From the NCBI GenBank assembly GCA_036521995.1, contig DATDGR010000143.1, positions 1-24,467 of the forward strand: a DNA stretch of 24,467 nt, given 5' to 3'. The translations under genes were made by a program, and so were the position numbers. A model generated the notes under the pieces. That model saw only the letters and a list, made by a program, of their open reading frames with translations. It did not search any database and was not told the DNA's origin. Positions 15,713 through 23,930 of the stretch are shown one piece after another (position 1 is the first letter of the stretch; each line of letters starts with the position of its first letter). Source of the stretch: Gp13-AA77 sp036521995 (GTDB taxonomy: Bacteria > Acidobacteriota > Terriglobia > UBA7540).

Positions 15713-15740
15713 GTCCCCTCTCCTGACGGGAAAGGGGGAC
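15713..15740. repeat. Intergenic hairpin GTCCCC/GGGGAC
   Basis: GTCCCC (15713-15718) pairs with GGGGAC (15735-15740) around an inner CTCTCCTGACGGGAAAG. It sits 38 nt after the FecR-gene stop. No T tract follows, so it resembles dispersed REP-like hairpins more than a terminator. Confidence 0.45.
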
Positions 15741-15825
15741 CGCCAAGCAGCGGGTGAGGTCTGGCCGGCTGGCCTGAAACCGCGTTGGAACTCGATCGCG
15801 CTGGGGACTGGTAAAGCACCCATGA

Positions 15826-16110
15826 ATGTTGAAAGAACCATGGAGTGAGTTCATTCTCGAGCAGCAAGCCAGGTTCGAGGCAAACTTTGCCAAAATCGAG
15901 AGTGAGCTCGCTCAAACCCAACGCGTGTTGAGGCAGACCAATCGCGTGGTTAGCGGTATGGTCCGCGTCGGCGTTTCGCTGCGCAGCGATGTGAGGCGGC
16001 ACGAAAGAGCCATCGCCCGTCTGGGGGAGGTCCACGCCGAGACGGACGACAAACTCAACGCCCTGATTGATATTGTGGACAAAGCTATTCGGCGCAACGG
16101 CAGGAAGTGA
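15826..16110 (+). CDS. Small coiled-coil protein, unknown function
   Basis: A 94-residue, almost wholly helical protein: an N-terminal helix (EFILEQQARFEANFAKIESE), a hydrophobic middle (VVSGMVRVGVSLR) and a second long helix ending LNALIDIVDKAIRR. Similar short coiled-coil proteins with an LNALIDIVD-type end are common in Acidobacteriota, usually unannotated. Two ATGs four bases apart (15822 and 15826) exist; only 15826 is in frame. No good ribosome site is visible. Function unknown. Confidence 0.65.
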   Translation: MLKEPWSEFILEQQARFEANFAKIESELAQTQRVLRQTNRVVSGMVRVGVSLRSDVRRHERAIARLGEVHAETDDKLNALIDIVDKAIRRNGRK

Positions 16111-16161
16111 CAACTTGACGACGCGAGCGAATTAGCTCAATGCCGGACTCGTCCGGTTGCA

Positions 16162-16992
16162 TTAGCGGCTCACAACGATTCCGGCGTAACCCACGACGCG
16201 ATCGCGAGGTCCTCCAGCGTCCGCTGAGGTGGCGTACTTGATGAGCTCAGCCCGCGTGGCCCCGAGGTCGCGTGCGGCTACCAGCATGGCCACCGCCGGC
16301 CCGAATCCGCACATGGAAATGCGCTCCCGCATCACGGTTTCGTAAAGGCCTGCCGGATCGAGATTAAGCATGGGGTCAATCGCCTTCCCGTCGATCACCC
16401 GTGTCACGTCGTCCGGTTCATAGTGGCTCAAGTCGCTCGAAGCCACAATTAGAGCAGGCTCGGCGGAGCTTTGGACGCATTGCGCAACCGCATGTCCCAG
16501 CATTTCGAGCGTCTCGTAGTCTCCCACCCCGACAGCGATCGGGAGCAGCGTGAACGCGGCGACGCGGCGCTGGAGGAACGGGATCTGCACTTCGAGCGAG
16601 TGTTCACCCGCGTGGGCCACGGCGTCCTCGGTAAGGGCCGGACATGCTTCGCGCATGACGCGGGCTAGCGCCGGGTCGAGCGGCACCGCGCCCAGCGGCG
16701 TGAGCCAGGTTCCCTCCGACATCTGTGCCAGTGGCGCCCCGTTCCCGAAGTGGTTGGGTCCGAGGACGACGTAAGCCGGACGCGCCGGAATCCGCCGGTA
16801 AACAGCGCCCGCGACATGGCCGGAATACATATAGCCGGCGTGTGGCACGAGACAGCCGACGGCGCCGGGAAAGTCGCGTTCGGCAGGCGCGGCGGGTGCG
16901 AGGTAGGCGTCGAGTTCACGCGCGAGCTCCTCGGGTCGCGCCGGATAGAACTGCCCGGCTACGGCGGGATAGCGGACGGTTGACCGGGACAT
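16162..16992 (-). CDS. amrB: AmmeMemoRadiSam system protein B (MEMO family)
   Basis: A 276-residue MEMO1-family protein. The ATG at 16992 (MSRSTVRYPAVAGQFYP) gives the family N-terminus; the longer frame to 17073 is unlikely. Conserved residues seen: H51 in PHAGYMYSG, H81 in GPNHFG, H131 in EHSLEVQIPFL, H190 in SSDLSHY and C228 in CGFGPA, matching the metal-site pattern of the family. Bacterial members are named for co-occurrence with an AMMECR1 protein and a radical SAM enzyme; those partners are not in this window. The biochemical role in bacteria is unsettled. Divergent from the dehydrogenase at 17230, with a 15-bp palindrome between them. Confidence 0.92.
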   Translation of the reverse strand: MSRSTVRYPAVAGQFYPARPEELARELDAYLAPAAPAERDFPGAVGCLVPHAGYMYSGHVAGAVYRRIPARPAYVVLGPNHFGNGAPLAQMSEGTWLTPLGAVPLDPALARVMREACPALTEDAVAHAGEHSLEVQIPFLQRRVAAFTLLPIAVGVGDYETLEMLGHAVAQCVQSSAEPALIVASSDLSHYEPDDVTRVIDGKAIDPMLNLDPAGLYETVMRERISMCGFGPAVAMLVAARDLGATRAELIKYATSADAGGPRDRVVGYAGIVVSR

Positions 16993-17090
16993 GGCTGAAT
17001 CGTAAGAGTCGCGGGAAACGATGTCAAGCGAGGTGCCATAGGTGCAGCGGCGTGGACGGCTTCGGCGCCGCACTGGGGAAAGTATATTCT

Positions 17091-17105
17091 ATACTCGCGA
17101 CTAAG
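17091..17105. promoter_or_regulatory. Palindrome AGTATA-TTC-TATACT
   Basis: Perfect 6-bp arms around TTC in the divergent 237-nt gap between the MEMO and dehydrogenase genes. The AT-rich centre in GC-rich DNA would suit an operator or a two-way -10 region, but no matching -35 boxes were assigned. Confidence 0.4.
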
Positions 17106-17229
17106 GCGCCGCACGCCAACATGGGTCATGGGCCAGTCCGTCATCACAAAATGGCCAAGGCACGCCGGCCGCGGTAAGAATGCGACGCAGTTCCACTCGC
17201 GGATCTGATCGTTATCGGGAGGGTGAATG

Positions 17230-18105
17230 ATGAAAGCTGGATTCATCGGCTTGGGCAAAATGGGTCAACCGATGGCGCGCAATCTGCTGAACGCTGGGCA
17301 CGAGCTGGTGGTCTACAATCGAACCGCGCTTCGGGCGCAAGACTTAGTTCCCTATAACCCACGCGTGGCAAAATCGATCGCAGAGGCGTGCGCTGGCGGT
17401 TTAGTGATGACGATGCTTTCCGACGACCACGCCGTGGCCGAAAGCTGCTTCGCCGAAAACGGCATCCTGGCCAGCCTGCCGCCCAGCGGTTTACATGTCT
17501 CGCTCAGCACCATCAGTGTGAAGCTCGCACAGCACCTGGCCGAGAACCATGCCCAGCACGGCCAGAGCTTTGTTTCGGCGCCGGTGTTCGGAAGGCCGCA
17601 GGCTGCGGAGTGCGCGAAATTGGTGGTGGTGGCTGCCGGCCCAAGCGAAGCGGTCGAGCGCGCCCGGCCCCTGCTCGAAACCATCGGGCGCGTGCTCTTC
17701 GTGCTCGGGCCGAACGCCGTTATGGCGAACGTGCTAAAGCTGACGGGCAACTTTCTGATTGCCTCCATGCTGGAAGCGCTCAGCGAAGCTTTTGCCCTGG
17801 CCCAGAAGTCCGGAATTCAACCGGCACAAGCCTTGGAAATCCTCAACACCATCTTCCAGTCGCCGGTCTACGAGGGTTACGGCCGGATCATCGTGGAAAA
17901 GCGTTTCGAGCCCGCCGGTTTCACGATGCTCCTAGGGCTCAAGGACGTCCGGCTGGTTCTGGCTGCCGCAGACTCCGCTTCGGTTCCGATGCCGCTAGCC
18001 AGCCTGGTTCACGATCAACTCATCTCGGCTGTGGCGCGGGGAATGGGGGAAAGCGATTGGTCCGCGCTCGCTAAGCTGACGGCGGACAACGCCGGAATCA
18101 AGTGA
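17230..18105 (+). CDS. NAD(P)-dependent beta-hydroxyacid dehydrogenase
   Basis: A 291-residue member of the 3-hydroxyisobutyrate / beta-hydroxyacid dehydrogenase family. Seen: the Rossmann motif GFIGLGKMGQPMA at the N-terminus, substrate-loop HVSLSTIS near residues 89-96, SAPVFGRPQAA, and the catalytic Lys at position 170 in LKLTGNFL. Asn at residue 30 (VYNRT) is the pattern usually linked to NADP(H) preference. Two ATGs abut (17227 and 17230); GGAGG at 17218-17222 gives the better 7-nt spacing to the second. The family includes succinic-semialdehyde and glyoxylate reductases, and the exact substrate is not settled by sequence. Confidence 0.9.
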   Translation: MKAGFIGLGKMGQPMARNLLNAGHELVVYNRTALRAQDLVPYNPRVAKSIAEACAGGLVMTMLSDDHAVAESCFAENGILASLPPSGLHVSLSTISVKLAQHLAENHAQHGQSFVSAPVFGRPQAAECAKLVVVAAGPSEAVERARPLLETIGRVLFVLGPNAVMANVLKLTGNFLIASMLEALSEAFALAQKSGIQPAQALEILNTIFQSPVYEGYGRIIVEKRFEPAGFTMLLGLKDVRLVLAAADSASVPMPLASLVHDQLISAVARGMGESDWSALAKLTADNAGIK

Positions 18106-18120
18106 ATCGAAGACTGCGAT

Positions 18121-18134
18121 CGCCCGGTTGGGCG
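18121..18134. terminator. Weak hairpin between convergent genes
   Basis: CGCCC-GGTT-GGGCG lies 16 nt after the dehydrogenase stop, between it and the convergent receptor gene. The stem is only 5 bp and has no T tract, so terminator function is doubtful. Confidence 0.25.
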
Positions 18135-18217
18135 GAGAGGGCGGCGTACGCGGGGCCGTCACACACCCGGTCCTTGATCTCTGCCGGACCGACGGAATTG
18201 CAGCACCCTCCGCCGGT

Positions 18218-21200
18218 CTAAAAGATGAGCTTCATTCCGAGCTGCAGAATCCGAGGGTTGTGCGCGCCGCTTGGTTGCAGGAAGTTCGTGGTGCCGAAGC
18301 AACTCGGATCGCCTGCTGAGTTATTGGCTCCTCCTACGCAACTGAAACCGGAATTCACTCCGTTCCACTGCGTGTGATTGAACACATTGAAGGCCTCGGT
18401 GCGGAATTCAATAGATGTCTTCTCTTTGATGGGAATGTGCTTGAACAGGCCCATGTCAAAATTGAGCCGGCCAGGGCTGTACAGGATGTTCCGCCCGGCA
18501 TTTCCAAAGGTCAGGCCTTGCGGTTGGGCAAACACGGCCGGATTGTACAGCAGCGGACCCGGGAAATTCGGAACGTTTACCTGCGACGGTTTTGACTGGA
18601 TGTTGCCGATAATGTCCGCATAGCTGCTTGACCCGATGCCGTTCCCCACCCCGGCGCTGTCACCATAAACGCCGTTTGTGATGCTGAACGGTGTTCCCGT
18701 CTCGGCCGTAGTGATGCCGGAGAACTCCCAGTCCCCGAACACTTTGTGCGCCCAACCGGCTCCGGAGTGATAGGGCAGCTCCCAGACGTAGCCAAAAGTG
18801 AAGATCTGACGCTGGTCGAAATTGGAGCTTGCTCGGGTACTTTCCAAGTCATAGGAGTTCACAAAATTTGTGTCATACCGGTCTGAAGAATCGTCGATGG
18901 AGTGACCGTAGGTGTACGCCAGCGTCAGGCTGAGACTGCCTGCATTGCGCCGCACCGCCACTTGCAAGGCGTTATAGCTGGAGTTGGCCTGAAGCTGAAG
19001 ATTGGTAATGTCGCTGTAGCCGAGGTATGGACGATAGGGATCGGCTGAGATTACATTCCCGCACGCGATGTTGAGATTGGTCAAAGCCTGCCCCACGACC
19101 GGTTGGCCATTGACGACCAGCGAGTTGCAGATGTTGGCGGTGATGACTTGCCCGGGCTGGAAGGGATTCTGGGAGGCCGGCACCGGGTAGAGCTGGTTCA
19201 GGTCGCTTTGCAGCGTCAGGTGCGTGCCCTTGCTGCCCACGTAGGAGATAGTCGCCACGGTGTTCGGCATAATCTCACGCTGAACATCGAAGTGCCACTG
19301 TTGCACGTAGGGCCACTGTGCCTGGGTCGGGATGGCCGTGACGCCCAGCGGAAACAGAAGCGGGGATCCGCCGTTCACACCCAGGTTGCCGTATCCCGCC
19401 ACGTCATACTGCGTTGGTGTGAGCACCAAAGGGGGTGAGCCTTCCAGGGATTCGGTGTTCGCTTCATTGCCGTTGGTGTGCTCGAAGAAGATGCCGTACC
19501 CGCCGCGGATGGCCATCTTGCCGTCGCCCTTGGGATCCCAGGCAAAGCCCACTCGTGGTGCAGGATTGAAAAGGTGCCCAACCTGGCACCCGGCCGGCGC
19601 CCCTTTAACCCCGCACTGTACAATGCCATCGAGGGCATTCAGATTGTAGGTTCCAGGGACCAGCGCCCCTGCTTGCCCCGTGATATTCCCAGTCACGTCG
19701 ATCTGGGGTGCATCGGCGAGACTGTAGGCCCCGGGCTCAAAGTTGTAAGCCTGCTGGTACTTTTCGCGATAGGTTCCGAACAGGCTTAAGCGGAACCCTA
19801 AGTTCAGGGTCAGGTGCGAGGTTGCGTGCCAGTCATCTTGGAAATACGGCTCCACAACCTTGTAGCGGTTGTAATATTTCGTCACCAGGTTCGTTTGGCC
19901 GTACGTCGAAACCCGGCCCAGCAAAAAGTCGGCGAAGCCGTTTCCCGTCGTGATGAGCGAGTCCTGCGAGTTAAAGCCGAGAGTGCCTTGGATGTCGGCG
20001 GTGTTCTCCTCGTTCTTCTGCGCCGCCACCGCATAGAAGCCGATCTGGAGGTTATGGCTTCCTACAATCTTGGTCAGACCGTCGCGAAAGGTGTAAGTGG
20101 GGTTGGCGTTGTTCCAGGGAAAGTATCCTGTGTCCTCGCCCATGCCGCCTCCCAACGAGCTGTTGCAGCAAATCGAGACAGCCGGCAGCAATCCGTTGAA
20201 CCCGTTGTCGAAGATGCCGGCCACGCCGAAATTCGAAGGGCGCTGCACCGGGCCGATGGCGTTCAGAAAGATGTGATCGGCCGTGTAGCTGAAGACGAAT
20301 TCGTTCAGCAGGGTCGGTGAAGCATTCGCCGTTAGGTGCGCCACCATACTGGTGGTCGGCCCCACAAAGTCGGTCTGAACCGTGGGAAACTCGGCCGTGT
20401 TCAAAGCCCAAAGCGTGGTCGGATTGACGGTGGACCAGGAATCATGAATGTAGTGCACAAACATCCGCATCTTCGGGGTGATGTTTTGATCGACGCGGAT
20501 GAGCTCCTCCCGCCAAGTGGTGGGCGTGGAAAAGCTGCTCTGGTAAGTCGAAGTGGCGCCACTGCCCCCGTTCGGCGGAGGAAACAGTACCAGCATAGCC
20601 TGCGCCTGCGGCGTGACTGTCACCTGATTTCCGGGAAAGGGCTGGCCGGTCGCCGGATTCATAGGACAGTCCGTTCCCGGACAGACGTCGGAGAAGTTTC
20701 CAGCCCGCTCCTGATTGGACGCGACCTGGAGAGGGCCAAACGTGTTCGGATCGCGTTCGCGCCGCCATTCCTGGGACCAGAAAAAGAAAGTCTTGGTCTT
20801 GTCCGTGTTGTAGTGCCCGGGAATATAGAAGGGCCCGCCGAGCGTATAGCCGAAGTCGTTTTTCTTATAAGGAGACCGGTCGATCGGCGTCGGCGACCCT
20901 GGCGAAGAGTCAAAGAAATTTCGAGCGTTGAAGTCCTCATTGCGCACGAATTCGAAGGCATCGCCGTGAAATTGCTGGGTCCCGGATTTGATCTCTGTCT
21001 CCACGGTTCCGGACCCGTTCCGGCCGTATTGGGCACCATAGTTTGAAGTCAATACCTCCACTTCGGCGATGGCATCCACGTCGGGGTAGATATTTATCGT
21101 GTCGTTCGAGCCGTTGTCCATATTGTCGCCGCCGTCGATTTCCCAGTTGTTATACTCCACGCGGCCGCCGTTCACGCTGTAAGACACGTTCCCGTTCACA

Positions 21201-21727
21201 CCCACCACGCCCTCATCCTGCCCCGTCTGGTTACTCACGCCCGGAACCAGGGTGATCAACTGGGTGAAATTGCGGCCATTCAACTCGAGCTGGCTGATCT
21301 CCTTGCCTGTAATCGTGCCGGACAGTTCGGAAGATTGCGTCTGTACCTGGGCCACGTTCCCGCCTTGGACCGTCACCTCCGTGGTGGCGGCGCCCACCTG
21401 GAGCAGGGCATCCGCCCGGGCCTTCTGCGCCACGCGCAGAGTGATTCCCGTAGCCTGATACCTCTTGAACCCTTCGGCGGTGATCGACAGGTTGTACTGG
21501 CCGGGTCCGAGCCCGGCCACCAGGTAATCGCCCTGCACATTCGTTGTGGTGCTGTGAGCCGTGCTTGTGGCCAGGTCGACGATCGTGACCTGAGCTCCGG
21601 GGATTACTCCCCCGGTGCTGTCCCGCACGGTGCCGGTGATGGAGCCCGTGTCTTGCCCGCGCGCCCCCACGCCGCAGAGGCATAAAACAACGAGCGCCAA
21701 GCTTAGCTGGAATATCGCTGACTTCAT
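18218..21727 (-). CDS. Oar-type TonB-dependent receptor with carboxypeptidase-regulatory domain
   Basis: A 1,169-residue outer-membrane protein. Seen in order: signal peptide (residues 1-24, LALVVLCLCGVGARGQ), carboxypeptidase-regulatory-like beta domain (about 27-110: GSITGTVRDSTGGVIPGAQV), plug region (about 125-240: ISQLELNGRNFTQLITLVPGV), then a long beta-barrel ending in LGMKLIF with the C-terminal aromatic residue expected for Bam-dependent insertion. AAGGAG lies 8 nt before the ATG at 21727. This architecture, typical of Acidobacteriota where dozens of copies may occur per genome, is thought to import oligosaccharides or peptides; the ligand here is unknown. It is divergent from a periplasmic TPR protein, with several palindromes in the shared upstream region. 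Confidence 0.93.
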   Translation of the reverse strand: MKSAIFQLSLALVVLCLCGVGARGQDTGSITGTVRDSTGGVIPGAQVTIVDLATSTAHSTTTNVQGDYLVAGLGPGQYNLSITAEGFKRYQATGITLRVAQKARADALLQVGAATTEVTVQGGNVAQVQTQSSELSGTITGKEISQLELNGRNFTQLITLVPGVSNQTGQDEGVVGVNGNVSYSVNGGRVEYNNWEIDGGDNMDNGSNDTINIYPDVDAIAEVEVLTSNYGAQYGRNGSGTVETEIKSGTQQFHGDAFEFVRNEDFNARNFFDSSPGSPTPIDRSPYKKNDFGYTLGGPFYIPGHYNTDKTKTFFFWSQEWRRERDPNTFGPLQVASNQERAGNFSDVCPGTDCPMNPATGQPFPGNQVTVTPQAQAMLVLFPPPNGGSGATSTYQSSFSTPTTWREELIRVDQNITPKMRMFVHYIHDSWSTVNPTTLWALNTAEFPTVQTDFVGPTTSMVAHLTANASPTLLNEFVFSYTADHIFLNAIGPVQRPSNFGVAGIFDNGFNGLLPAVSICCNSSLGGGMGEDTGYFPWNNANPTYTFRDGLTKIVGSHNLQIGFYAVAAQKNEENTADIQGTLGFNSQDSLITTGNGFADFLLGRVSTYGQTNLVTKYYNRYKVVEPYFQDDWHATSHLTLNLGFRLSLFGTYREKYQQAYNFEPGAYSLADAPQIDVTGNITGQAGALVPGTYNLNALDGIVQCGVKGAPAGCQVGHLFNPAPRVGFAWDPKGDGKMAIRGGYGIFFEHTNGNEANTESLEGSPPLVLTPTQYDVAGYGNLGVNGGSPLLFPLGVTAIPTQAQWPYVQQWHFDVQREIMPNTVATISYVGSKGTHLTLQSDLNQLYPVPASQNPFQPGQVITANICNSLVVNGQPVVGQALTNLNIACGNVISADPYRPYLGYSDITNLQLQANSSYNALQVAVRRNAGSLSLTLAYTYGHSIDDSSDRYDTNFVNSYDLESTRASSNFDQRQIFTFGYVWELPYHSGAGWAHKVFGDWEFSGITTAETGTPFSITNGVYGDSAGVGNGIGSSSYADIIGNIQSKPSQVNVPNFPGPLLYNPAVFAQPQGLTFGNAGRNILYSPGRLNFDMGLFKHIPIKEKTSIEFRTEAFNVFNHTQWNGVNSGFSCVGGANNSAGDPSCFGTTNFLQPSGAHNPRILQLGMKLIF

Positions 21728-21789
21728 GGTGGAAGCTCCTTTCCTGGTACTTCCTGCTTGTCAGTGAAAAGACGAGGGCGGGCACACCC

Positions 21790-21927
21790 CTACGACGTAG
21801 AGCGCAAACCCGGATTCCTCCGTCTTACCCGGCGCGTAAGAAAATCAGAGCAGGTCAATCGGCTGCGTAACAGTTCCAACGCACATCCCGCCACCTTGGT
21901 GGTACCATCGGCCGCCGGCTTTGTCAA
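21790..21927. promoter_or_regulatory. Divergent control region with three palindromes
   Basis: The 334-nt gap between the receptor and TPR genes (21728-22061) holds CTACGACGTAG (21790-21800), TCTTAC-N7-GTAAGA (21823-21841) and the perfect 12-bp CCACCTTGGTGG (21891-21902). On the minus strand TTGACA (21927-21922) is followed after 17 nt by a weak -10, TACCAC (21904-21899), which overlaps the 12-bp palindrome. A repressor site over a promoter would look like this, but the -10 is poor. Nothing else is recognised in the gap. Confidence 0.35.
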
Positions 21928-22061
21928 CCCGTTGCCGAAAACGATATGGGAAGGCGGAGTAACTCCCCGCAAACGGCACGACCAGCAGGGAAGCAGGCCC
22001 TGTCGGGACCATGGCGTCTCGTGGGAAAATAGGCCAGGAACCGAGAGGGTCCTGAATCACG

Positions 22062-23273
22062 ATGAGACACTTCTGGCGTTGGGCGGCGATGGCTTTGCTG
22101 CTGTTTCTCTCGAAGCCGCCTTGCGGGCGGGCGCTTCAGGGTGGCACTCCCGGCGAGAAGACCCCAGCAAGCGCTCAGCTCCTTTTTGGCGAGGGTCAAA
22201 CCGCGCTTCAGCGTGGAGACCTCAACGCTGCCGAGAAGGCCTTCCGCGAAGTGCTGGCCGCTGACCCCGATTCCGTGGGTGCTTATGCGAACCTGGGTGT
22301 GGTCGAGATGCGGCGCCAGCGCTGGGCGGAAGCGCTGGCGTGGCTCCAGAAGGCGCAAGAGCTCGCCCCGGAGGTTTCCGGCATTCGCTTGAATATCGGC
22401 TTGGCCTATTACCGGCAGTATGAGTTCCATTCGGCGATTCCCGCCTTCGAATCCGTCGTGCGCGACCAGCCGGATTCGGTCCAGCCGCGCTACTTGCTCG
22501 GCCTATGTTACTTCTTCACGGATCGCGACGCCGACGCCGCCCGGGTGCTCGAGCCGCTTTGGCAGCAGGAATCCGGCCAAATGAATTATCTTTACGTGTT
22601 GGGGGTCGCTGCCGGCGCGGCGGGACTCAGCGATCTTGAGAAGCGCGCCTTGACGCGGCTGGCCATTGTTGGACAGGATTCGGCCGAACTTCATCTGTTG
22701 ATGGGCAAGGCTGACCTGACCCGCCTTGAGGACACACAAGCCATCACGGAGATGAACCGCGCCGCCCAGCTCGATCCGAAGCTGCCTTTCGTCCATTACT
22801 ACCTGGGCGTGGCTTACCGGACGCGGCATGAGTTCCAGAAGGCGAAGACCGAGTTTCTGGACGACGCCGCCGTGGAGCCCGATCTGGCTTTTGACTATGA
22901 TCAGCTCGGCACCGTTTGCTCCGTTCTCGGTGAAGACGAGGACGCGGTACGTTACTTTCGCCAAGCCCTCCGCAGGGATTCTCACTTGGCCTCGTCGTAT
23001 TACGGGCTGGCCAAAGTCGAAGAACGCCACGGCGTCTCGGCTCAGGCGCTTCAGGATCTCGATAAGGCCGGCGCCATTGACCCCACCAGCGCCAGCGTCC
23101 ATTACCTCCGAGGCCAGGTGCTTCAGCATCTTGGGCGGCGCGACCAGGCCCAGGCGGAATTCAAAGCTGCGGCCGCTTTGCAGAAAGCCGTTCGCGACCG
23201 GTTGGAGCAGGATATCAGCGGCGTGAAGCCACCGGAGCCCGACCTTGCGCAGGAGTCGCAGCAGAACCAGTGA
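22062..23273 (+). CDS. Exported TPR-repeat protein
   Basis: A 403-residue protein with a signal peptide (MRHFWRWAAMALLLFLSKPP, ending near ALQ; C21 is not in a good lipobox). Nearly all the rest is tetratricopeptide-like helix pairs, for example GDLNAAEKAFREVLAADPDS, RWAEALAWLQKAQELAPEVS, EFHSAIPAFESVVRDQPDS, and DEDAVRYFRQALRRDSHLAS, ending with a Gln/Glu-rich tail. TPR repeats bind other proteins, so a periplasmic scaffold or partner of the divergent receptor is plausible. This pairing with Oar-type receptors is frequent in Acidobacteriota as far as I know. The start has only a distant GAGAGGG about 13 nt upstream. Confidence 0.88.
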   Translation: MRHFWRWAAMALLLFLSKPPCGRALQGGTPGEKTPASAQLLFGEGQTALQRGDLNAAEKAFREVLAADPDSVGAYANLGVVEMRRQRWAEALAWLQKAQELAPEVSGIRLNIGLAYYRQYEFHSAIPAFESVVRDQPDSVQPRYLLGLCYFFTDRDADAARVLEPLWQQESGQMNYLYVLGVAAGAAGLSDLEKRALTRLAIVGQDSAELHLLMGKADLTRLEDTQAITEMNRAAQLDPKLPFVHYYLGVAYRTRHEFQKAKTEFLDDAAVEPDLAFDYDQLGTVCSVLGEDEDAVRYFRQALRRDSHLASSYYGLAKVEERHGVSAQALQDLDKAGAIDPTSASVHYLRGQVLQHLGRRDQAQAEFKAAAALQKAVRDRLEQDISGVKPPEPDLAQESQQNQ

Positions 23274-23299
23274 AGGGAAATTGGCTGCCCTCGAGAGCA

Positions 23300-23326
23300 T
23301 TGACATACATAAGCATTTGGTATATA
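23300..23326 (+). promoter_or_regulatory. Promoter-like TTGACA / TATATA
   Basis: TTGACA at 23300-23305 is followed after 15 nt by TATATA (23321-23326), or after 17 nt by TATACG. The spacer is short for the better -10. No convincing gene starts close downstream, so it may drive a small RNA or the aminotransferase transcript far below, or be chance. Confidence 0.35.
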
Positions 23327-23508
23327 CGTTATGAGGGGCCGTTTCAGAAACCTACGCAGTCCGACCCTAGCGAGGATCAGGGGTCTTAGCCGATGGCCAC
23401 ACCTTCACCCAATTCGGTACCTAATTCGCTGCGCCCCAAATCCCATTTGCATGATCGCGGCCAAGCGGCGTGCGCAGTTGACGAACGCGAGGCTCGCATG
23501 TCACCGGC

Positions 23509-23533
23509 AGTGGCCCCCCCCGGGGGGTGCACT
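23509..23533. repeat. GC-rich hairpin with C8G6 core
   Basis: A perfect 12-bp palindrome CCCCCCGGGGGG (23516-23527) lies within an extended near-inverted repeat whose outer arms are AGTG (23509-23512) and CACT (23530-23533). Confidence 0.55.
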
Positions 23534-23930
23534 TCCTGTTCGAGCCCAAACTAATAAGCTATTGTAGTTATTAAGCTTAAGTAAACACTCTGCCGAGAGC
23601 TCGCCAATATTATTTCGAGACGAACCCAAACCCTTAACAAACAGATTCAAAACATATAACTCGCAGAAACGGGTCAAAAACGCCAAAACGAACCAAACTC
23701 AAAATAACCAAATCGCTCCAATCTGCCTATTTCGTCCGAGGCCTCTCCTGTTGCAGAATAGATTGTGAGGACTCGCGAATCCCAATCAACCTGAGATAGT
23801 CACTGGGACGATCCGTGATTGCGGTCTCTAGGGAGTGCAGGTCGTTGCCTGCCAGTAACGGAGAAGCGCGAGCGTCAATCTCGAATTCCAGTTCCATGAC
23901 CCAAATCGTTGGCGAAGAGGTGACAGACAC

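Larger units (their letters stand above)
23274..23930. other. Gene-free region with promoter-like site and hairpin
   Basis: 657 nt. It holds a promoter-like pair near 23300, a GC hairpin at 23509-23533, and from about 23550 to 23720 an A/C-rich, GC-poor tract with repeated CAAAAACGCCAAAACGAACCA-like wording. A 78-codon frame (23331-23567) and a 56-codon minus frame (23727-23897) are not convincing. No tRNA or other RNA gene was recognised. Confidence 0.5.

Noticed and set aside
23331..23567. 78-codon frame right after the TTGACA/TATATA site
   Set aside because: The ATG would coincide with the transcription start, the product is Arg/Pro-rich without a domain, and the frame reads through the C8G6 hairpin.
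23501..23686. 61-codon minus frame in the AT-rich tract
   Set aside because: It ends by reading through the GC hairpin and has no ribosome site or family.
23727..23897. 56-codon minus-strand frame (starts MELEFEIDARASPLL)
   Set aside because: Composition is protein-like, but there is no ribosome site, no recognised family, and it lies opposite the aminotransferase leader. Possible, not supportable.
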